This document shows positions 1 to 9,920 of a stretch of DNA of 64,000 bases, piece by piece. The stretch covers positions 62,001-126,000 of the forward strand of contig NZ_FUZF01000016.1 in the NCBI RefSeq assembly GCF_900168125.1. Reading direction: 5' to 3'. The stretch's first letter is position 1. Every line of letters begins with the position of its first letter. Below the pieces are notes generated by a model. That model was not told the DNA's origin. It saw only the letters and a program-made list of their open reading frames with translations, and searched no databases. This DNA comes from Sphingobacterium nematocida (GTDB lineage Bacteria; Bacteroidota; Bacteroidia; Sphingobacteriales; Sphingobacteriaceae). A program made the translations under genes and the position numbers.

Positions 1-59
1 CCATAATTAAAATTATAGATAGACTTGTCTTCTATTGCTTATAGCTGTGATATATTGTC

Positions 60-67
60 TAAATTTG
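60..67 (+). promoter_or_regulatory. Putative -7 promoter box of the LysR gene
   Basis: TAAATTTG matches the Bacteroidota -7 consensus TAnnTTTG. A TTG lies at 35-37, 22 bases upstream, which suits the -33 element. The ATG of the LysR gene follows 20 bases after the box. Seen in sequence; activity is inferred. Confidence 0.5.
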
Positions 68-87
68 TATCATAAATAGTATAGGAT

Positions 88-1008
88 ATGCGCTGGAACT
101 TAGAATGGTTACGAACTTTTAAGGCGATCTACGAGACAGGAACGTTGTCTGCCGCGGCACAGGAGCTCTTTATCTCTCAGCCGGGAGTAAGTTTGCACTT
201 AAATTCATTGGAATCTTTTACAGGGTACAAACTCTTTGACCGTTCGGCACGGAGAATGGTGCCGACGGAGAAGGGCAAGATTTTATATAACTATGTTTTG
301 GATCCATTGAAGAAAATGGAAAGCGCCGAACAGCATTTTCACAAAAGATCGCAGGATGAAAGAGTGACGATTAGTGTGGGCATGTGTTTTGAAACTTTTC
401 AATATACATTGGAAGAGCATATTGCCAATCTGCCTTTCAATCTAATTATCAGCTTCGGGGAATACCCTAAAATGCAGCACGATCTGGATAATGGGCTTCT
501 CGATTTGATTGTGACGCCGCAAAAGGGAACACAGCAGAATTTAGATTACAAGCCTTTCTCAAAGGAGCGTATCGTACTAATAGCCGGGGCCGATACCGAT
601 ACTGCGGAGGTCGAAGGGTTATTGGCCGACAACAAAATAAAAGAGGCCATTTCTGTATTAAAGCATCAACTCTGGTATAGCACGGCAGCGGATATGGAGC
701 ACTTGAAAAACTTTTGGTTAAAGCATTTTGGAGAACATCCTGATTTCAGCCCCAACTATATTGTGCCCAACATCAGTTCTATCGTACGTTGTCTGAGTGC
801 AGGATCCGGCTTTTCTGTCGTTCCTGACTTTTTGTGTGCAGAGGCTATTGCCGCAAGTAAGATTAAATTGATTTGGGCAGGCCAGCAGCCTCTGGAGAAT
901 ACGTTGTATTTTGGTACGCGTAAGAAAACAATCTATCAGAACGAGATTGAACAATTAGAGGAGTTGCTACAGGAAAGGTGGGAAGGGATAGACCTTAAGC
1001 AATCTTAG
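88..1008 (+). CDS. LysR-family transcriptional regulator
   Basis: This is a 306-residue DNA-binding regulator of the LysR family. The first ~60 residues form the winged helix-turn-helix, with the family pattern of an A-A-x-x-L-x-x-S-Q-P recognition helix (AAAQELFISQPGVS) and a downstream P-T-E-K-G segment. The remainder is the periplasmic-binding-like effector domain. Length is normal for the family. It precedes the ECF sigma/SusCD/cyanophycinase locus on the same strand with an 88-base gap, so it could control that locus, but the sigma gene has its own -7 box. LysR proteins more often control a divergent gene, which would lie left of the window. The ligand is unknown. Confidence 0.9.
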   Translation: MRWNLEWLRTFKAIYETGTLSAAAQELFISQPGVSLHLNSLESFTGYKLFDRSARRMVPTEKGKILYNYVLDPLKKMESAEQHFHKRSQDERVTISVGMCFETFQYTLEEHIANLPFNLIISFGEYPKMQHDLDNGLLDLIVTPQKGTQQNLDYKPFSKERIVLIAGADTDTAEVEGLLADNKIKEAISVLKHQLWYSTAADMEHLKNFWLKHFGEHPDFSPNYIVPNISSIVRCLSAGSGFSVVPDFLCAEAIAASKIKLIWAGQQPLENTLYFGTRKKTIYQNEIEQLEELLQERWEGIDLKQS

Positions 1009-1066
1009 CCTGCAGCATATGAGTTAATAAGCTTTTGATTCTTAACAGAAAGAACCTATCGTTTCT

Positions 1067-1074
1067 TATCTTTG
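1067..1074 (+). promoter_or_regulatory. Putative -7 promoter box of the ECF sigma gene
   Basis: TATCTTTG fits TAnnTTTG exactly and sits 22 bases before the sigma-factor ATG. No well-spaced TTTG -33 element is obvious. It suggests the sigma/FecR/SusCD locus has its own vegetative promoter. Confidence 0.5.
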
Positions 1075-1096
1075 CGTTTATCTATTCAGTTATAAT

Positions 1097-1660
1097 ATGG
1101 CTAAAGCAATGAACGACCCTTCTTTGATCGATAGGTTGGCGGCTGGTGATCAGCGTGCTTTTGCCGATTTTTACGACCATTATTGGCAGCCAATCTATAA
1201 TAAAGTGTACCGTAAGGTGCAACAGGTTGAAGCGGCGGAGGATATCGTTCATGATCTGTTTTTGAGCATCTGGAAAAATAGAAGCCGGATACATGAGGTC
1301 TTGAATATGTCTGCTTATCTGATGAGTGGGGCCCGATACTTAACATTTAAATACCTCGATAAAGAGAAGGATCAATATGTTGCTATTGATCATATAGAAC
1401 AGGTCTTACAAGAACCACCCTTAGAAGATCGACTTCACTACCGTTATATTCTCGACCTAATCCACGAGGAGATCGAGAATCTGCCCGAAAAATGCAAGCT
1501 TATATTTAAAGAAAGCCGGTATAACCACAAGACAATCGATGAGATAGCAATGGAGTATGGATTATCCAGAAGCACAGTTGAAAATCAAATCAATAAAGCA
1601 ATAAAACGAATTCGTTTGAAAACCAATGGATTCTATGCTTTTTTGAGTTTTTATTTATAA
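1097..1660 (+). CDS. ECF RNA polymerase sigma factor, FecI-like
   Basis: A 187-residue extracytoplasmic-function sigma factor. Region 2 covers residues ~15-80, with the D-I-V-H-D-L-F core-binding pattern. Region 4 covers ~125-175, with a helix-turn-helix around E-I-A-M-E-Y-G-L-S-R-S-T-V. The tail after region 4 is short and hydrophobic. The next gene is a FecR-type anti-sigma factor and then a SusC receptor with an N-terminal signalling (STN) domain. This is the classical trans-envelope relay, in which substrate binding at the receptor releases the sigma factor through FecR. Inference: it activates the downstream SusC/SusD/cyanophycinase operon. Confidence 0.93.
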   Translation: MAKAMNDPSLIDRLAAGDQRAFADFYDHYWQPIYNKVYRKVQQVEAAEDIVHDLFLSIWKNRSRIHEVLNMSAYLMSGARYLTFKYLDKEKDQYVAIDHIEQVLQEPPLEDRLHYRYILDLIHEEIENLPEKCKLIFKESRYNHKTIDEIAMEYGLSRSTVENQINKAIKRIRLKTNGFYAFLSFYL

Positions 1661-1732
1661 ATTTTGGTTTTGGCGTAGGTGCTGGTCTTATTTGGGAGCA
1701 CTATATAAGAAGGAACCAACGTAACACCCTAT

Positions 1733-2848
1733 ATGCCTCTTTCGGGAAAAAACAAAAATATAATTAAGACTTACTTTAAAGGGTTTGAAAGTAAGGAAGA
1801 GCTCTCTGAATTAAAACGTTGGTTTGACTCGGAAGACGGCGGCTTGTTGCCAGATAGGCGACAGCAAGAACAAAGTAAAGCCAAAATACGTACACGTTTA
1901 TTAGCCCATATTAAAAAAGAGAGTAGAAGTACTAAACAGCCCTATCTGCGACCGATACTCCGGATAGCCGCTGCGGTTACATTGCTAGTATCTGGGGCTT
2001 TAGGTTATTTTTACTATACAAACAACTATGTCTATAAGGAGCTGGATGAAGGTACGATAGCACAGATAATGCCTATACAGGACTCTGTTAGGTTGACCTT
2101 TGAAGATGGTAAGGTTGTGTTTATTTCATCGGAAGGGGGAGATCAAAAAATCGGTGATGCACAGGCCATTGTAGATGGCCAATTGGTCTATAATCATTCT
2201 TCAGATAGGATTGTCACTAATACAGTGAGTACGCCGAAAGGAAATATTTTTAAGATAAATCTTCCGGATGGCACAAACGTTTGGATGAATGCAAATAGTA
2301 ACCTTTCATTTCCTTCTAAGTTTCAGGGGGCAGAACGGGTGGTTCGGTTAAATGGAGAGGCTTATTTTGAAGTGGCAAAAAGTGATAAACAACCTTTTGT
2401 GGTGACTTTTGCAGATCAAAAGGTGAAAGTTCTCGGGACTCATTTTAACATCGCTGCATATGATGATGTACAGCGTACTACATTGATGGAGGGAAAGGTC
2501 CAACTGGAAAGAGGGAACAAGGTCGTGACACTAGCGCCGAATGAACAAGTCATTGTGGTAGGTGATAAGATACAGAAGAAATCCGTCGATGCCTCGGAAT
2601 ATGGAGTATGGAGGGATGGCTATTTTGTATTTCATAACGCTACACCAAATGAAATCATGCAACAACTGACCCAATGGTATGACCTCAAAATTAAACCAGA
2701 TGGTTCGGGATCGAAAGAACGATTCAGTGGCAAAATAAATAAAGAATTGGACCTGGCTAAGGTATTGGAAGTACTTGAAGCTGCCGATATTCATTTCAAG
2801 ATATCAGAAAATAAGCTGAAGCATAAAGAAATTGAACTTCGTGAATAG
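1733..2848 (+). CDS. FecR-family anti-sigma factor
   Basis: A 371-residue inner-membrane anti-sigma factor. A cytoplasmic N-terminal segment of ~75 residues would hold the ECF sigma factor. One transmembrane helix follows at ~80-101. The periplasmic FecR domain lies at ~160-265, with V-S-T-P-K-G and L-P-D-G-T-x-V-W-M-N-A motifs. A C-terminal DUF4974-like domain (~300-368) would contact the receptor's signalling domain. It lies 72 bases after the sigma gene and 40 before SusC, which supports a single regulatory unit. Confidence 0.93.
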   Translation: MPLSGKNKNIIKTYFKGFESKEELSELKRWFDSEDGGLLPDRRQQEQSKAKIRTRLLAHIKKESRSTKQPYLRPILRIAAAVTLLVSGALGYFYYTNNYVYKELDEGTIAQIMPIQDSVRLTFEDGKVVFISSEGGDQKIGDAQAIVDGQLVYNHSSDRIVTNTVSTPKGNIFKINLPDGTNVWMNANSNLSFPSKFQGAERVVRLNGEAYFEVAKSDKQPFVVTFADQKVKVLGTHFNIAAYDDVQRTTLMEGKVQLERGNKVVTLAPNEQVIVVGDKIQKKSVDASEYGVWRDGYFVFHNATPNEIMQQLTQWYDLKIKPDGSGSKERFSGKINKELDLAKVLEVLEAADIHFKISENKLKHKEIELRE

Positions 2849-2888
2849 TCTTTTTTAATCATATAATAAACGTAACTAACTTAACCTA

Positions 2889-5800
2889 ATGAAAAAGTAC
2901 ACTAAAGCTCGACCAAGAGAATTGGAATCGGGAGAGCCGTTGGCGACAACGGTGGGACAACAATGGCATTCGGACGAGAATTTATTAGGAAAATGCTATA
3001 AGTTGTTTTCTGTAAGAAGCAGTTGGAAAATACGTCTTTCTACTGTTTTGCTATCGACAGCTCTGCTTCAATTGCCAATGTCGATGTATGCTCAAAAAAT
3101 TACATTAAACCTAAAGGACGCGTCTATCAAGCAGATATTCCAACAAATGGAAAAGCAGTCTGGCTATAGTTTCTTTTATAAAGACGTAGACATCGCGAAT
3201 TTCAAAAAAAGAGGAGTGTCTTTTACGGATACTAATTTAAGCCAGGTGCTGGAGTCGATTTTGAGTCCTTATGGATTGGATTATGAGATCGTAAATAAGA
3301 CGGTAGTCATCAAGAGAACTGCTGCTCCGATTAAAGCGGACGTACAGCAAAAACAACAGTTTACGGGTGCCGTAGTGGATGAAGCCGGTAAACCTATCCT
3401 CGGGGCTTTGGTGGTCGTAAAAGGGACGAAAACCACGGTGTCTACAACAAGCGGAGGTGTGTTTTCTGTCGATGTGAAAGAAGGAGATGAATTGACAATA
3501 TCTCATATCTCTTATTTTTCTAAAACCGTTAAAGTAGGTGATGAGCCACTTAGAGTGGTGCTACAGGCGAATGACAATCTAATCGAGCAGGTCGTCATAA
3601 CAGGCTATACGGATTACAAAAAAGGGAAGAGTGCGAGTGCTACTTCGTCGGTACAGGCCAAGGATATAGGAGGTGTGCCCATGAGTTCGCTAGATCAGGT
3701 TCTTCAGGGTAAGGTACCCGGCATGACTGTGGTATCGAGTTCTGGACAACCCGGGCAGAGTGCATCGGTGGTAATTCGAGGTATTGGTTCTATCCGGGGG
3801 ACAACTACGCCGTTGTATGTGATGGACGGGGTTCCTATTGAAGGGGGCTACTTTCAGGCAATCAATCCAGAAGATATTGAAAATGTGAGTGTTTTAAAGG
3901 ATGCCTCGGCCAAAGCGCTTTATGGCTCCCGGGGATCAAATGGCGTAGTGGTAATAACGACAAAAAAAGGAAAAAGAGGACGTTTGAGTGTCAATTATAG
4001 CTCGCAATACGGCTTCTCCACGTTAACGAGAACAGCTTTTGAGATGATGGATTCCAAAGAGCGACTCCGCTTCGAGGAAGAGGTGGGCTTGGAGACAGGT
4101 CGGGATATAGGTCCTGGGTGGAGCCTCTCTCCAAGAAATCCAGATTATAATACCCAATCGGGAGCATGGCAAAAGGATGCCAAGCAGGCATTGGATAGTC
4201 TACGTAATATGGATACCGATTGGCGGGATCTTTTCTTTCAAGACGGACGTTTCATGGAACAACAATTCAGTTTGAGTGGGGGAAATGAAAATGTACAAAC
4301 CTATAATTCATTGAGCTTGTGGAATGAAGATGGTATCGTGAAAGAAACTGGGATGAATAGGTATTCTTTAAGAAGTAATACCAACATGAATTACGGTCGA
4401 TTTACGGCAGGTGTAAATCTTAGTCTAGGTTATTCCAACTCTCGCTTTACGTATAATGAAGGCGGCACAGGTGTTGGTTCACCAATGGCATCTGTCTATT
4501 ATGCGTTGCCTTACGAATATCCGTATACAGCCGATGGTGTATTTTATGCGACGGATACGGACCATCCGTTCTATGATACCCGGGAAGGTAGCCGGGGTAT
4601 TGATGTGTTGTATGGCACATCGGACAAGACAAACCAATTCAAAACAATTTTGGGATTGAATATGGCTTATGAAATCATGCCTGGTTTGAAAGTATCTACC
4701 CGTGCCGGAGTTGATTTTAGAAATTCCGAAGATCAGGTTTTTGTGAATCCCCTTTCCTATATAGGGCAGAATCAATTCGGGAAAAAGGGCTCTTTCGAAG
4801 AGGGCTACCGAAGAAATTTTAACCTGGTATCGACCACAGGATTGACATATAACAAGGCTATTGATTTACATGATTTTGAAGTATCGGGCTTCTTTGAGTA
4901 TATCCAGAGTAATTATAAAGCATTTGGTTATACAGGTTATGGACTGGATGACCGTCTTCCGGAATCGCCCAAAGCGATTGCGGTGAGCCCCGCTTTTCTT
5001 CCTGATTTGAATGGAAGTCGGGATGCGACCGCTCTATTATCTTATATGGGGGTCGGGCGCTATACCTATGATAATAAGTATACTATCACGGGGAGCTACC
5101 GTTATGATGGAGCCTCGCTGGCTTCGGTGCCCAGTAAAAATCGCTGGCATGGCTTTTACTCCTTTGGTGCCGCATGGGATGCAAAGCAAGAGGATTTTTT
5201 ACGTGAGAATGAATTTATACCAGTACTAAGGTTGCGAGCCAGCTACGGTCAGACAGCAAGTCCACTAAGCTCTAGTTTTAGCCATATGTCGCTGTTTTCT
5301 GTGAATACATCCTACGGAGGTCAACAAGGAATTCGACCCGCAAATCTGGTAAACCCCGATTCCGATTGGGAATATGTAAACGAGTTTAATACAGGCTTTG
5401 ATATTGGGCTTTTCCAGGGTCAACGATTAAACCTGACGGTTGATTTTTATAATAAAATCACCCGGAATATGTTTTTAGCACTACAACCCTCTGCGACAGC
5501 TGGAATGGGCACAGGGGTCACGATTCCGTTGAGTTCAGGAAGAATGGGGAATAAGGGTATCGAATTTGCGTTGAATGGGGATATTATAAAAAATAAGGAC
5601 ATTACCTGGAATGTAGGAGTTAATGGTGCGTATAACCAGAACAAAATATTGCGGGTCAGTGACGTATCGGATGAATTGATGGATGGTGATACACGGATTA
5701 TTAAGGTCGGGCTCCCTTATGGGACTTATTACGGGCCTAGGTGGGCAGGGGTGAATCCTGAAAATGGGGATGCACAATATTACAATAGCGATGGTTCGGT

Positions 5801-6323
5801 CACGAATGTCTACGATTCGGATGGGCAGTCGGTGCCGTTGTCTGCGAATATGTTTCCTAAGTTTACGGGAGGAATTACAACGAACTTCCGTTGGAAGGAT
5901 TTAAGCTTGAGTGCATTGCTGTCTTTTGTGTCTAACGTCGAGCGCTGGAATAATATCGATTTCTATATTGAGAATCAGGCCTACATGACGAGCAATCAGA
6001 GTAAACGAATGCTCTATGATCGTTGGAAAAAGCCAGGGGATGTCGCTGTGCTGCAGCGGATAGATGTGCCTCGTAATTTCACGTCCAAGGATATTCAGGA
6101 CGCTTCCTTTATGCGTCTGCGAAATCTGCAGTTGAATTATAGTATTCCGGTCGCGTTGTTTGGAAAGACCATCTTTAAATCGGCCAATATTTTTGTACAG
6201 GGCCAAAATCTGTTTACCTGGACGACTTGGCGTGGGTTGGATCCGGAAAATAACCGACAGTACGGGCGGTTTGAATATCCGAATGCCCGGAAATATACGG
6301 CAGGTGTCAATGTTAATTTTTAA
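2889..6323 (+). CDS. SusC/RagA-type TonB-dependent outer-membrane receptor with STN domain
   Basis: An 1144-residue outer-membrane importer. A long N-terminal extension (~1-50) precedes a signal sequence ending near M-Y-A-Q (~68). An STN signalling domain lies at ~70-150, a CarboxypepD_reg-like domain at ~157-230, and a TonB plug at ~240-360 with the S-x-x-D-Q-V-L-Q-G-K-V-P-G and Y-V-M-D-G-V-P motifs. The SusC beta-barrel fills the rest and ends in an aromatic residue (V-N-V-N-F). STN plus the neighbouring sigma/FecR genes indicates substrate-induced expression. SusC/SusD pairs import glycans or peptides too large for porins. The downstream hydrolases point to a peptide or polyamide substrate rather than a glycan. 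Confidence 0.95.
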   Translation: MKKYTKARPRELESGEPLATTVGQQWHSDENLLGKCYKLFSVRSSWKIRLSTVLLSTALLQLPMSMYAQKITLNLKDASIKQIFQQMEKQSGYSFFYKDVDIANFKKRGVSFTDTNLSQVLESILSPYGLDYEIVNKTVVIKRTAAPIKADVQQKQQFTGAVVDEAGKPILGALVVVKGTKTTVSTTSGGVFSVDVKEGDELTISHISYFSKTVKVGDEPLRVVLQANDNLIEQVVITGYTDYKKGKSASATSSVQAKDIGGVPMSSLDQVLQGKVPGMTVVSSSGQPGQSASVVIRGIGSIRGTTTPLYVMDGVPIEGGYFQAINPEDIENVSVLKDASAKALYGSRGSNGVVVITTKKGKRGRLSVNYSSQYGFSTLTRTAFEMMDSKERLRFEEEVGLETGRDIGPGWSLSPRNPDYNTQSGAWQKDAKQALDSLRNMDTDWRDLFFQDGRFMEQQFSLSGGNENVQTYNSLSLWNEDGIVKETGMNRYSLRSNTNMNYGRFTAGVNLSLGYSNSRFTYNEGGTGVGSPMASVYYALPYEYPYTADGVFYATDTDHPFYDTREGSRGIDVLYGTSDKTNQFKTILGLNMAYEIMPGLKVSTRAGVDFRNSEDQVFVNPLSYIGQNQFGKKGSFEEGYRRNFNLVSTTGLTYNKAIDLHDFEVSGFFEYIQSNYKAFGYTGYGLDDRLPESPKAIAVSPAFLPDLNGSRDATALLSYMGVGRYTYDNKYTITGSYRYDGASLASVPSKNRWHGFYSFGAAWDAKQEDFLRENEFIPVLRLRASYGQTASPLSSSFSHMSLFSVNTSYGGQQGIRPANLVNPDSDWEYVNEFNTGFDIGLFQGQRLNLTVDFYNKITRNMFLALQPSATAGMGTGVTIPLSSGRMGNKGIEFALNGDIIKNKDITWNVGVNGAYNQNKILRVSDVSDELMDGDTRIIKVGLPYGTYYGPRWAGVNPENGDAQYYNSDGSVTNVYDSDGQSVPLSANMFPKFTGGITTNFRWKDLSLSALLSFVSNVERWNNIDFYIENQAYMTSNQSKRMLYDRWKKPGDVAVLQRIDVPRNFTSKDIQDASFMRLRNLQLNYSIPVALFGKTIFKSANIFVQGQNLFTWTTWRGLDPENNRQYGRFEYPNARKYTAGVNVNF

Positions 6324-6361
6324 TCGGACTTTAACGAGTTCATGAGATAATTTAGAGCGTT

Positions 6362-7783
6362 ATGAATATCAAAAATATAATTGTTTTACTCGCATTGTCA
6401 GGCACTGTTTTACAGTCTTGCAACAAGCTGGATCTACCTCCGGTAGATCAGATCGATGCTAGCAAAGCATTTCGTAATCTGGAAGATGTAAATATGGGCG
6501 TTTTGGGAGCCTATGCAGCGCTGAATTCAGGCTGGATCGATGCGGTAGCTATTGTGGCTGATGAAGCGATGCTTCCGACGGAGAATACGGTGTCCAATAC
6601 CTCCTCGCACCGATGGATCTACGACTCGTCTTCGGGTTCCGTGACGTCTGCGTTTTATGACTTGTATATGCCTGTAGGCAGAGCCAACCTGGTACTGGAA
6701 GCGATTCCAAAATTGAGTATAGCCGCAGCGGAACAGAATCTTTTGAACCAATATCAAGCCGAATTACTGGCTTTACGGGCTTACAGTCATTTTGAGCTCT
6801 TGAGAGGCTATGCTTCGTCTTACGAGCCGAATGGAATGGGTATTCCCTATATGAAAAAGTATGAGGTTACTTACCCCGCTCGACAGTCGGTGCAGTCCAA
6901 TTTTGACGACATTTTTGCAGATCTAAAAACGGCTAAGGAGTTGATACCTGATGGTTTTAGTGGTAATAGCCGCATCACAAAGACTACCATATCGGCAATC
7001 CAGGCTCGCGTAGCCTTATATGCCAAAAAATGGGATGATGCGGTGACTTTTGCTTCAGAAGTAATAATGAAGGAACCACTGGCTCCAAAGAATGATTTTG
7101 GGAAGATATGGAGGGATGAAAGTCAAGCTGAGATTATCTGGAAATTGCCGCGTTTGATTGGTGAGTCCAGGGTTGGTGCTGCTTTCTATCGGGAGACAGG
7201 AGATATTGTGCTATATGCTCCTTCATTTAAGCTGATCGATCTATTTGGAAACTCCTTACAGCGTATGGATGATGTCCGCTTTGCAAGCTATATCAAATAC
7301 GATGCAAACCGCCCTATTGGAAAATCGCAGTATTCTGTCGAAAAATATACCGGTGGTAAAGCGGGTTACCGTGGCCTGGCAGATATCAAGCTGTTTCGAA
7401 CCGGTGAGATGTATCTAATACGTGCGGAGGCCGAGTTGGAGAAGCTGAATAATACAGGTGCTTTGTCGGCTGCGGCCAGAGATTTGAATGATTTGAGATC
7501 TTCCCGGATTTATAATTACATTGATCAGAGTTTTCTGGACAAACAAAGCTTGTTAAACGCTATTTATAACGAACGATTTAAAGAGCTTGCCTTTGAAGGA
7601 CATCGGTTTTTTGATCTAAAGCGTCGTGGCCTTCCTATAGAACGGACTACGCAGGACGCGATCAATACAGTGGGTGCTATAAAATTGGAACCCACGGCTG
7701 CTCAATATTGCTTCCCGATTCCGGCAGAGGAAATGAAGGTAAATAAGAATATGGAACAAAATCCAAATTATGGTGGTAAATAG
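6362..7783 (+). CDS. SusD/RagB-type substrate-binding lipoprotein
   Basis: A 473-residue surface lipoprotein that forms the lid of the upstream SusC. The signal peptide ends at a lipobox with lipidated Cys20 (L-Q-S-C-N). The body has the helical TPR-like SusD fold, and the C-terminal SusD motif Y-N-E-R-F-K-E-L-A-F-E-G-H-R-F-F-D-L-K-R is seen at ~395-420. It starts 38 bases after SusC ends. The gene ends 10 bases before the next ATG, so cotranscription with the first cyanophycinase is very likely. Confidence 0.95.
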   Translation: MNIKNIIVLLALSGTVLQSCNKLDLPPVDQIDASKAFRNLEDVNMGVLGAYAALNSGWIDAVAIVADEAMLPTENTVSNTSSHRWIYDSSSGSVTSAFYDLYMPVGRANLVLEAIPKLSIAAAEQNLLNQYQAELLALRAYSHFELLRGYASSYEPNGMGIPYMKKYEVTYPARQSVQSNFDDIFADLKTAKELIPDGFSGNSRITKTTISAIQARVALYAKKWDDAVTFASEVIMKEPLAPKNDFGKIWRDESQAEIIWKLPRLIGESRVGAAFYRETGDIVLYAPSFKLIDLFGNSLQRMDDVRFASYIKYDANRPIGKSQYSVEKYTGGKAGYRGLADIKLFRTGEMYLIRAEAELEKLNNTGALSAAARDLNDLRSSRIYNYIDQSFLDKQSLLNAIYNERFKELAFEGHRFFDLKRRGLPIERTTQDAINTVGAIKLEPTAAQYCFPIPAEEMKVNKNMEQNPNYGGK

Positions 7784-7793
7784 AAGGGGGATT

Positions 7794-8855
7794 ATGAAAA
7801 ATATTGGTTTTCTTGTTGTATTTGGTGCAATAGCGCTATTTACTTCTTGTCGGAAGGACAATACACCCAATCCGTTTGACCCGAATGCGCCCAAGCCGAC
7901 TAAACCTGTGGAGCGCCCGGCTTCGATAAATATTGTCGGAGATACCGCTGATGTGACTACCTCAACACAAGCGGGAGTCGTCATCATGGGTGGGGGAGCT
8001 GATGTGGATGCGGCCCTAAAGTGGATGATCGCCCGTAGTGGTGGCGGGGATGTTGTCGTGATTCGAGCGACAGGTACGGATGCTTATAACGCTTATATTA
8101 AAGGGTTGGGTACAGTCAATTCGGTGGAAACATTAAAAATAGACTCGCGCAAACTCGCTGATGATGCGAGGGTGGCACATATCATCCGGAATGCGGAGAT
8201 GCTCTTTATCGCAGGTGGGGATCAGGCGGATTATGTGGGGTACTGGAAAGGGACGAAAACGATGGCGGCTATTAATTACCTGCTGGCAGAGAAAAAAGTG
8301 CCAGTCGGAGGCACGAGTGCCGGCGCAGCTATTCTGGGTAACTACTATTTCAGTGCGGAAAGAGGTGGTGTGGAATCGGCTGATGCGTTGGCGAATCCTT
8401 ACGGCCAAAGAGTTAGTATAGGAAGAGATGATCTGCTGAAAGCTCCTTTCTTACAAAACGTAATCACGGATCAACATTTTACCCAACGTGACCGCCAAGG
8501 ACGATCTGCCGTGTTCTTAGGGCGTATCATGAAGGATTGGAATAAGACACCTTATGGTATTGCGGTAGATGAAAAGACAGCGGTCTGTATTGATGCGAAC
8601 GGAATGGCCGAAGTGTTAGGTACTAACAGGGCTTTTTTCTTAAAAACGGATGGTAGTAAGAAGGCGGAGGTATTTGAGGATGGCAAGCCTGTAACTTGGA
8701 ATAATGGAGGAAAGGCCATAGAAGTGACTGCAATAGCTGGAACAGCAACAAATAATAGATTTAATATGACCACATTTGAACCTGCTAGTACGGCAGGTTG
8801 GGAAAAATACTGGTGGTCAGTTGTAAATGGAAACTGGAGTCAGTCGGCTCGTTAA
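7794..8855 (+). CDS. Lipoprotein cyanophycinase (peptidase S51 family)
   Basis: A 353-residue serine hydrolase of the cyanophycinase/dipeptidase E family. I chose the ATG at 7794 rather than the in-frame codon at 7770, because it gives a clean lipoprotein signal with Cys19 (L-F-T-S-C) and avoids overlapping SusD. Family motifs are intact: G-G-D-Q at 141-144, nucleophile Ser175 in G-G-T-S-A-G-A, His228 in T-D-Q-H-F, and Glu260 in G-I-A-V-D-E. Cyanophycinases cleave the beta-aspartyl-arginine backbone of cyanophycin to beta-Asp-Arg dipeptides. The lipobox and position directly after SusD suggest an outer-membrane-anchored, possibly surface, enzyme. Other beta-aspartyl polymers or alpha-aspartyl peptides remain possible substrates. 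Confidence 0.88.
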   Translation: MKNIGFLVVFGAIALFTSCRKDNTPNPFDPNAPKPTKPVERPASINIVGDTADVTTSTQAGVVIMGGGADVDAALKWMIARSGGGDVVVIRATGTDAYNAYIKGLGTVNSVETLKIDSRKLADDARVAHIIRNAEMLFIAGGDQADYVGYWKGTKTMAAINYLLAEKKVPVGGTSAGAAILGNYYFSAERGGVESADALANPYGQRVSIGRDDLLKAPFLQNVITDQHFTQRDRQGRSAVFLGRIMKDWNKTPYGIAVDEKTAVCIDANGMAEVLGTNRAFFLKTDGSKKAEVFEDGKPVTWNNGGKAIEVTAIAGTATNNRFNMTTFEPASTAGWEKYWWSVVNGNWSQSAR

Positions 8856-8870
8856 ATAATAGGATCTGAG

Positions 8871-9920
8871 ATGAAGAATATTTTTAGAATTTTTTGTTTG
8901 GTGGGGGTAGCTAGTGCGGTATTGTCCTGTACTGATCAGGCGGTGAAAACAGACGAAACCAAGTATGTAATGGTGATTCATGGTGGGGCAGGTACAATCG
9001 AAAAGCAGCATATGACACCTGAAAAAGAGGCTGCCTATACGGCTGCGCTGACGGAGGCCCTACAAAGTGGTTATGATTTATTAAAAGAAGGTAAATCATC
9101 TATGGATGCGGTGCAGGCTGCTGTCAATGTAATGGAAAACTCGCCCCTCTTTAATGCTGGAAAAGGTGCGGTATTTACCAATGAGGGTAAGAATGAATTG
9201 GATGCCTCTATCATGGATGGTAAAACGCTAAAGGCAGGTGCGGTAGCTGGTGTCACGAATATAAAGAACCCGATCAATGCGGCTAGAGCTGTCATGGATA
9301 AGTCTGAGCACGTGATGATGGTCGGAAAGGGGGCGGAATTGTTTGCGGCATCCAATGGATGTGATACGGTGCCGGCTTCTTATTTCTTTACGCAAGAACG
9401 TTGGGATCAATTGCAACGTACGAAACGGGAGGAAGAGACCGGACGTGCTGCTTTCAATGATGTGGATATCCGTAAGAGCCGAATCTCTGGTGTAGCGGAT
9501 GCGGACAAAAAGTTTGGTACGGTAGGAGCTGTTGCGTTGGATAAAGATGGAAATCTTGCTGCAGGAACCTCGACCGGAGGTATGACCAACAAACGATACG
9601 GTCGTGTGGGTGATTCACCAATTATAGGAGCGGGTACGTATTGTAATAACTTGACTGCTGGTATATCCAGTACCGGCTGGGGCGAGTATTATATTCGAGA
9701 AGTTGCGGCCAATAGGGTGTCAGCACTTATTGAACTGAAGAAGCTGTCTATTGAGGATGCAACAAAGCAAGTGATCGATGAAATCGGTAAAATGGGAGGT
9801 GACGGGGGGATCATCGGCCTAGATAAATCGGGTAAGGTGGCTATGACATTTAATACCTCTGGTATGTATCGCGGTACGGTGGATGAAAATGGTAAAATAT
9901 CGGTTTATATCTATAAGTAA
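8871..9920 (+). CDS. Isoaspartyl peptidase / L-asparaginase (Ntn-hydrolase, lipoprotein)
   Basis: A 349-residue plant-type asparaginase/isoaspartyl peptidase. The signal peptide ends at lipobox Cys20 (V-L-S-C-T), so the enzyme is exported and lipid-anchored. The mature start carries V-I-H-G-G-A-G. The autocleavage nucleophile is Thr217 in F-G-T-V-G-A-V-A, and the substrate loop G-T-S-T-G-G-M-T-N-K and the G-D-S-P-I-I-G-A-G-T-Y sequence follow. The family hydrolyses beta-aspartyl dipeptides, the product of cyanophycinase. The gene sits between two cyanophycinases, 15 bases after the first, and its TAA overlaps the ATG of the second by one base. The pathway role (beta-Asp-Arg to Asp plus Arg) is inferred from this order. 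Confidence 0.92.
   Translation: MKNIFRIFCLVGVASAVLSCTDQAVKTDETKYVMVIHGGAGTIEKQHMTPEKEAAYTAALTEALQSGYDLLKEGKSSMDAVQAAVNVMENSPLFNAGKGAVFTNEGKNELDASIMDGKTLKAGAVAGVTNIKNPINAARAVMDKSEHVMMVGKGAELFAASNGCDTVPASYFFTQERWDQLQRTKREEETGRAAFNDVDIRKSRISGVADADKKFGTVGAVALDKDGNLAAGTSTGGMTNKRYGRVGDSPIIGAGTYCNNLTAGISSTGWGEYYIREVAANRVSALIELKKLSIEDATKQVIDEIGKMGGDGGIIGLDKSGKVAMTFNTSGMYRGTVDENGKISVYIYK

Noticed and set aside
4447-6206. Antisense frames within SusC and other large genes
   Set aside because: They lie fully inside strongly supported coding regions on the opposite strand and show no domain patterns.
7770-7793. Upstream start for the first cyanophycinase
   Set aside because: It would add eight basic residues ahead of the lipoprotein leader and overlap SusD. 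The ATG at 7794 gives a normal signal.
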